NCBI GenBank assembly: GCA_938003955.1
Contig: CALKXE010000010.1
Location: 1 to 37,172 of the forward strand
Origin: an uncultured Saprospiraceae bacterium
Lineage (GTDB): Bacteria > Bacteroidota > Bacteroidia > Chitinophagales > Saprospiraceae
Direction of reading: 5' to 3'
Length of the DNA stretch: 37,172 nucleotides
The notes beneath the pieces are model-generated. The model saw only the letters and a list, made by a program, of their open reading frames with translations. It had not been told where the DNA came from and did not search any database. A program made the position numbers and the translations under genes. Of this stretch, positions 34,321 through 37,172 are shown piece by piece (positions within the stretch are counted from its first letter, which is position 1; each line of letters starts with the position of its first letter).

Positions 34321-36237
34321 TTACTTCTCCTCCACTTCTTCGAATTCTACATCTTCAGCTGCAGTGTCGTCATCAGATCCCTGATCATTACCTGCACCTG
34401 CGTCATCCGCTCCAGCTGTAGCATCTCCTTCAGCGCCTCCGGCTTTGTAGATGTCTTCGCTTGCTGCAGTCCATGCCGCGTTCAATGCTTCAGTGTGTTT
34501 CTCGATAGCGTCCATGTCTTCAGCTGCATGTGCTTCTTTCAAGTCAGCCGCTGCCTTTTCGATCACTTCTTTCTTATCAGCAGGAACTTTATCACCGTAC
34601 TCTTTGATTTGCTTCTCTGTTTGGAATATTAAAGTATCCGCTCCATTCAGCTTCTCAACTTTTTCCTTTACAGCTTTATCTGCATCAGCATTAGCTTCAG
34701 CTTCAGCTCTCATTCTAGCGATTTCTTCTTCTGAAAGTCCAGTTGATGCTTCGATTCTGATGCTTTGCTCTTTTCCTGTCCCCTTATCTTTAGAAGACAC
34801 ATTAAGGATACCATTCGCATCGATGTCAAATGTAACTTCGATCTGAGGAACTCCTCTTTGCGCTGGAGGTATATCTCCTAATATGAATCTACCTAGTGAT
34901 CTGTTATCTTTTGCCATTGGTCGTTCTCCCTGTAATACATGGATCTCAACACTTGGCTGATTATCAGCTGCTGTAGAATAAACTTTATTCTTCTTAGTAG
35001 GGATAGTACTGTTAGATTCGATTACTACATCGTATACACCTCCCATTACTTCGATACCTAGAGAAAGTGGCGTTACATCAAGAAGAAGTACATCTTGTAC
35101 ATCACCAGATAATACACCTCCTTGAATTGCAGCACCTATTGCTACTACTTCATCAGGATTTACGGTCTTGTTAGGCTTCTTACCAAAGAACTCTTCAACT
35201 ACTTCTTGGATTTTTGGGATTCTTGTAGAACCACCAACCAAGATAACTTCGTCAATTTCTGATTTCGATAACCCAGCATCTTTCAATGCATCAGCACAAG
35301 GCTTCAATGTTCTCTTTACCAACTCTGCAGCTAACTGCTCGAATTTTGATCTTGTGATCTTTACAACTAAATGCTTAGGTACTCCATCTACTGCAGTTAC
35401 ATAAGGAAGATTAACTTCTGTCTCCATTCCTGAAGAAAGTTCAACTTTTGCTTTTTCTGCTGCTTCTTTTAATCTCTGAAGTGCCATAGGATCTTTTCTT
35501 AGATCCATGTTTTCTTGTGCAATGAATGTTTCCGCTAAGAAATCAATCAATACTTGATCAAAATCATCACCACCTAAGTGTGTATCACCATTCGTTGATT
35601 TCACTTCGAATACTCCGTCTCCTAGTTCTAGAATAGAGATATCAAAAGTACCACCACCTAAATCATATACAGCGATTGTTTGCTCTTGTCCTTTTTTGTC
35701 AAGACCATATGCCAATGCTGCAGCTGTAGGTTCGTTGATTATTCTTGATACTTTAAGTCCAGCGATCTGACCTGCTTCTTTTGTTGCTTGTCTTTGGCTA
35801 TCGTTGAAGTAAGCTGGTACAGTAATAACTGCCTCAGTTACGTCATGACCTAAGAAATCCTCCGCTGTCTTCTTCATTTTTTGAAGAACCATTGCAGATA
35901 TCTCTTGTGCCGTATATTCTCTATCGTCAATTTTCACTCTTACTGTATCATTGTCTCCTTTGACTACAGTATAAGGGCTACGGTCAGCTTCTTTTCCTAT
36001 TTCGCTGAATCTGTTACCCATGAATCTTTTGATAGACGCTATTGTCTTTGTCGGATTTGTGATTGCCTGTCTTTTGGCAGGATCACCTACTTTCCGTTCA
36101 CCATTGTCCATGAAAGCTACAATAGAAGGTGTAGTTCTTTTACCCTCTTCGTTTGGGATAACTACAGGTTCATTACCTTCCATCACTGCTACACATGAAT
36201 TGGTTGTTCCTAAGTCAATTCCAATTATTTTGCTCAT
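34321..36237 (-). CDS. dnaK: chaperone DnaK (Hsp70)
   Basis: DnaK is the ATP-driven Hsp70 chaperone. The 638-residue length is standard. It opens [15 protein letters not shown], the nucleotide-binding signature, and carries [16 protein letters not shown] and the linker [15 protein letters not shown] before the substrate-binding domain. The C-terminus is a Gly/Asp-rich disordered tail ending [11 protein letters not shown]. The partner genes grpE and dnaJ are not adjacent. Upstream are repeated elements that look like regulatory sites; downstream the stem-loop array begins right after the stop codon. Confidence 0.98.
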   Translation of the reverse strand: MSKIIGIDLGTTNSCVAVMEGNEPVVIPNEEGKRTTPSIVAFMDNGERKVGDPAKRQAITNPTKTIASIKRFMGNRFSEIGKEADRSPYTVVKGDNDTVRVKIDDREYTAQEISAMVLQKMKKTAEDFLGHDVTEAVITVPAYFNDSQRQATKEAGQIAGLKVSRIINEPTAAALAYGLDKKGQEQTIAVYDLGGGTFDISILELGDGVFEVKSTNGDTHLGGDDFDQVLIDFLAETFIAQENMDLRKDPMALQRLKEAAEKAKVELSSGMETEVNLPYVTAVDGVPKHLVVKITRSKFEQLAAELVKRTLKPCADALKDAGLSKSEIDEVILVGGSTRIPKIQEVVEEFFGKKPNKTVNPDEVVAIGAAIQGGVLSGDVQDVLLLDVTPLSLGIEVMGGVYDVVIESNSTIPTKKNKVYSTAADNQPSVEIHVLQGERPMAKDNRSLGRFILGDIPPAQRGVPQIEVTFDIDANGILNVSSKDKGTGKEQSIRIEASTGLSEEEIARMRAEAEANADADKAVKEKVEKLNGADTLIFQTEKQIKEYGDKVPADKKEVIEKAAADLKEAHAAEDMDAIEKHTEALNAAWTAASEDIYKAGGAEGDATAGADDAGAGNDQGSDDDTAAEDVEFEEVEEK

Positions 36238-36285
36238 ATTATGTGTTTGATGTTTATTTCTAATTTATAAATACAACTATGTATA

Positions 36286-36301
36286 GTCAATCAATATGCC
36301 A
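36286..36301 (-). promoter_or_regulatory. sigma-54-like -24/-12 element before dnaK
   Basis: On the minus strand TGGCAT, five bases, TTGAC (36301 down to 36286). This resembles the sigma-54 consensus TGGCAC-N5-TTGCA but has GA rather than GC at -12. It is about 50 bases before the dnaK ATG, a reasonable distance. A second TGGCAT lies just upstream. No TAnnTTTG box was found in this leader. Confidence 0.3.
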
Positions 36302-36333
36302 ATGCCAAAAACTGACTTTTTGTTAGTTGCGGA

Positions 36334-36372
36334 CTGACAGGAGTGGCAGAAATGATCGAATCCGGAGTGACA
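36334..36372. promoter_or_regulatory. repeated operator-like elements upstream of dnaK
   Basis: GGAGTGGCA (36340-36348) and GGAGTGACA (36364-36372) are near-identical direct repeats 24 bp apart. The first is also half of an imperfect inverted repeat, CTGACA-GGAG-TGGCAG (36334-36349). They lie about 100-135 bases before the dnaK start, where a stress regulator could bind. Confidence 0.4.
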
Positions 36373-36524
36373 AAACGTCATTACTATATAATTATTAGTT
36401 GATTACTTTTACAAAATGGACAAGACAGAAACAGATCAATTAGGGTTCTTTACATATCAATCACGATAAAATTTTGCCAAAAAAAATTAGAATATTTATA
36501 TAATCGAAAGCCAAACTAGAAATC

Positions 36525-37172
36525 ATGAAAAATAGAACACTAATTATTAAAATCATTTTACTGTTTCTTTTTACATCTTCAATTATGAAAGGCCAAGCTG
36601 TAAAATTCGAAATTTCGATTCCATTAATGTCCCATAAAGTAACAAATATAGATGTTCTAAAAAGTAACATCAATAAATCTTATGTTAATGATTACTACAT
36701 TCCGAACTTTAGATTTACAGCTAAATACAAGCGTTTCATCTCCGGAATTGAATACTACAAGCATTCAAGGCAATCACACCAGTATGTTAAGAATGAATTA
36801 TCCGAAATAAGCATATCTACAAATATAAATTCCATTTCACTCCTATTGGGTTTAGAAATATTAAATCAAAACTCTGTAAAAATTTCTGGGGGAATAGGTA
36901 TTACCTACCATCACCCCGTCCTCGTCATTTATCCTTTTAAAATCCAATCAGTATTTGCTGGATCTGAGTATTCAGAAACCAATAACTTTGGAGCACTTTT
37001 TTGGCTATCATTGTCAAAAAGCATCTATAATAAATTCAATATTGGTCTGAATCTAAGATACAATCCTATGTTTAAATCATTCTATGATAAAACCCCAAAG
37101 AGAGGAGATTCTTTGGGTTATGATAGATTGAATTATTTTGTTTCTCAGTTAAGTATTGGTTATCAATTTTAG
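36525..37172 (+). CDS. outer-membrane beta-barrel-like protein
   Basis: The protein has 215 residues and is complete; its TAG stop is the last codon of the window. A signal peptide covers about residues 1-24 (I-I-L-L-F-L-F-T-S-S-I-M-K-G-Q). The mature part alternates strands and turns (F-R-F-T-A-K-Y-K-R-F-I-S-G-I-E-Y, G-G-I-G-I-T-Y-H-H-P, F-N-I-G-L-N-L-R-Y-N-P) and ends Q-L-S-I-G-Y-Q-F, the C-terminal Phe of outer-membrane barrels. I do not recognise a narrower family. It faces away from dnaK and has its own leader of nearly 290 bases. Confidence 0.72.
   Translation: MKNRTLIIKIILLFLFTSSIMKGQAVKFEISIPLMSHKVTNIDVLKSNINKSYVNDYYIPNFRFTAKYKRFISGIEYYKHSRQSHQYVKNELSEISISTNINSISLLLGLEILNQNSVKISGGIGITYHHPVLVIYPFKIQSVFAGSEYSETNNFGALFWLSLSKSIYNKFNIGLNLRYNPMFKSFYDKTPKRGDSLGYDRLNYFVSQLSIGYQF

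Overview
The window is AT-rich chromosomal DNA from a member of the Bacteroidota. The evidence is a Gram-negative secretory repertoire (a TonB-dependent receptor, short beta-barrel outer-membrane proteins, lipoproteins, and a protein with a type IX secretion sorting domain), start codons without Shine-Dalgarno sequences but with A/T-rich leaders, and a few promoters of the Bacteroidota type (TTG, about 19 bases, TAnnTTTG). A finer placement (Saprospiria-like or Flavobacteriia-like) is a guess. No rRNA, tRNA, transposase or phage gene was seen.

Layout. 1-200: a 30-bp minisatellite. 0.3-2.4 kb: tilS and a DUF2461 gene. 2.4-5.0 kb (minus): a secreted GH13 alpha-amylase fused to a beta-helix domain. 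5.2-6.9 kb: a small ORF and a lipoprotein. 7.2-9.3 kb (minus): recF, a DciA/DUF721 gene and an unknown gene, tightly coupled. 10.1-10.5 kb (minus): a small lipoprotein. 10.6-15.5 kb: a trp operon (trpE-G-D-C-F) preceded by a complete attenuator, namely a leader peptide with tandem Trp codons, a terminator and a competing antiterminator. trpB and trpA are absent. 15.6-17.6 kb: a small DNA-binding protein gene and pdhA. 17.7-23.1 kb: a large T9SS-exported beta-propeller protein and a TonB receptor. 23.3-27.7 kb: a DUF72 gene, ppk1 and purB in tight succession. 28.0-30.1 kb: an MscS-related membrane protein and a SPOR-domain protein. 30.1-31.2 kb: a gene-free stretch of minisatellites, a terminator and a duplicated REP-like element. 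31.2-33.8 kb (minus): a membrane-anchored PspA-like coiled-coil protein, a coiled-coil partner and a beta-barrel protein. 34.2-36.2 kb (minus): dnaK, followed directly by an array of six phased stem-loops. 36.5-37.2 kb: a beta-barrel protein ending at the window edge.

How the parts work together. The trp genes carry chorismate through to indole-glycerol phosphate. The leader should release transcription only when charged tRNA-Trp is scarce, and trpE also carries the LLES motif of the tryptophan feedback site. The most unusual structures are non-coding: the trp attenuator, the hairpin array after dnaK, a motif shared at one fixed distance before the trpE, trpG and trpD starts, a 20-copy heptamer array inside the trp operon, and the REP-like duplication. 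The least explained protein group is the PspA-like gene, its coiled-coil neighbour and the beta-barrel gene beside them.
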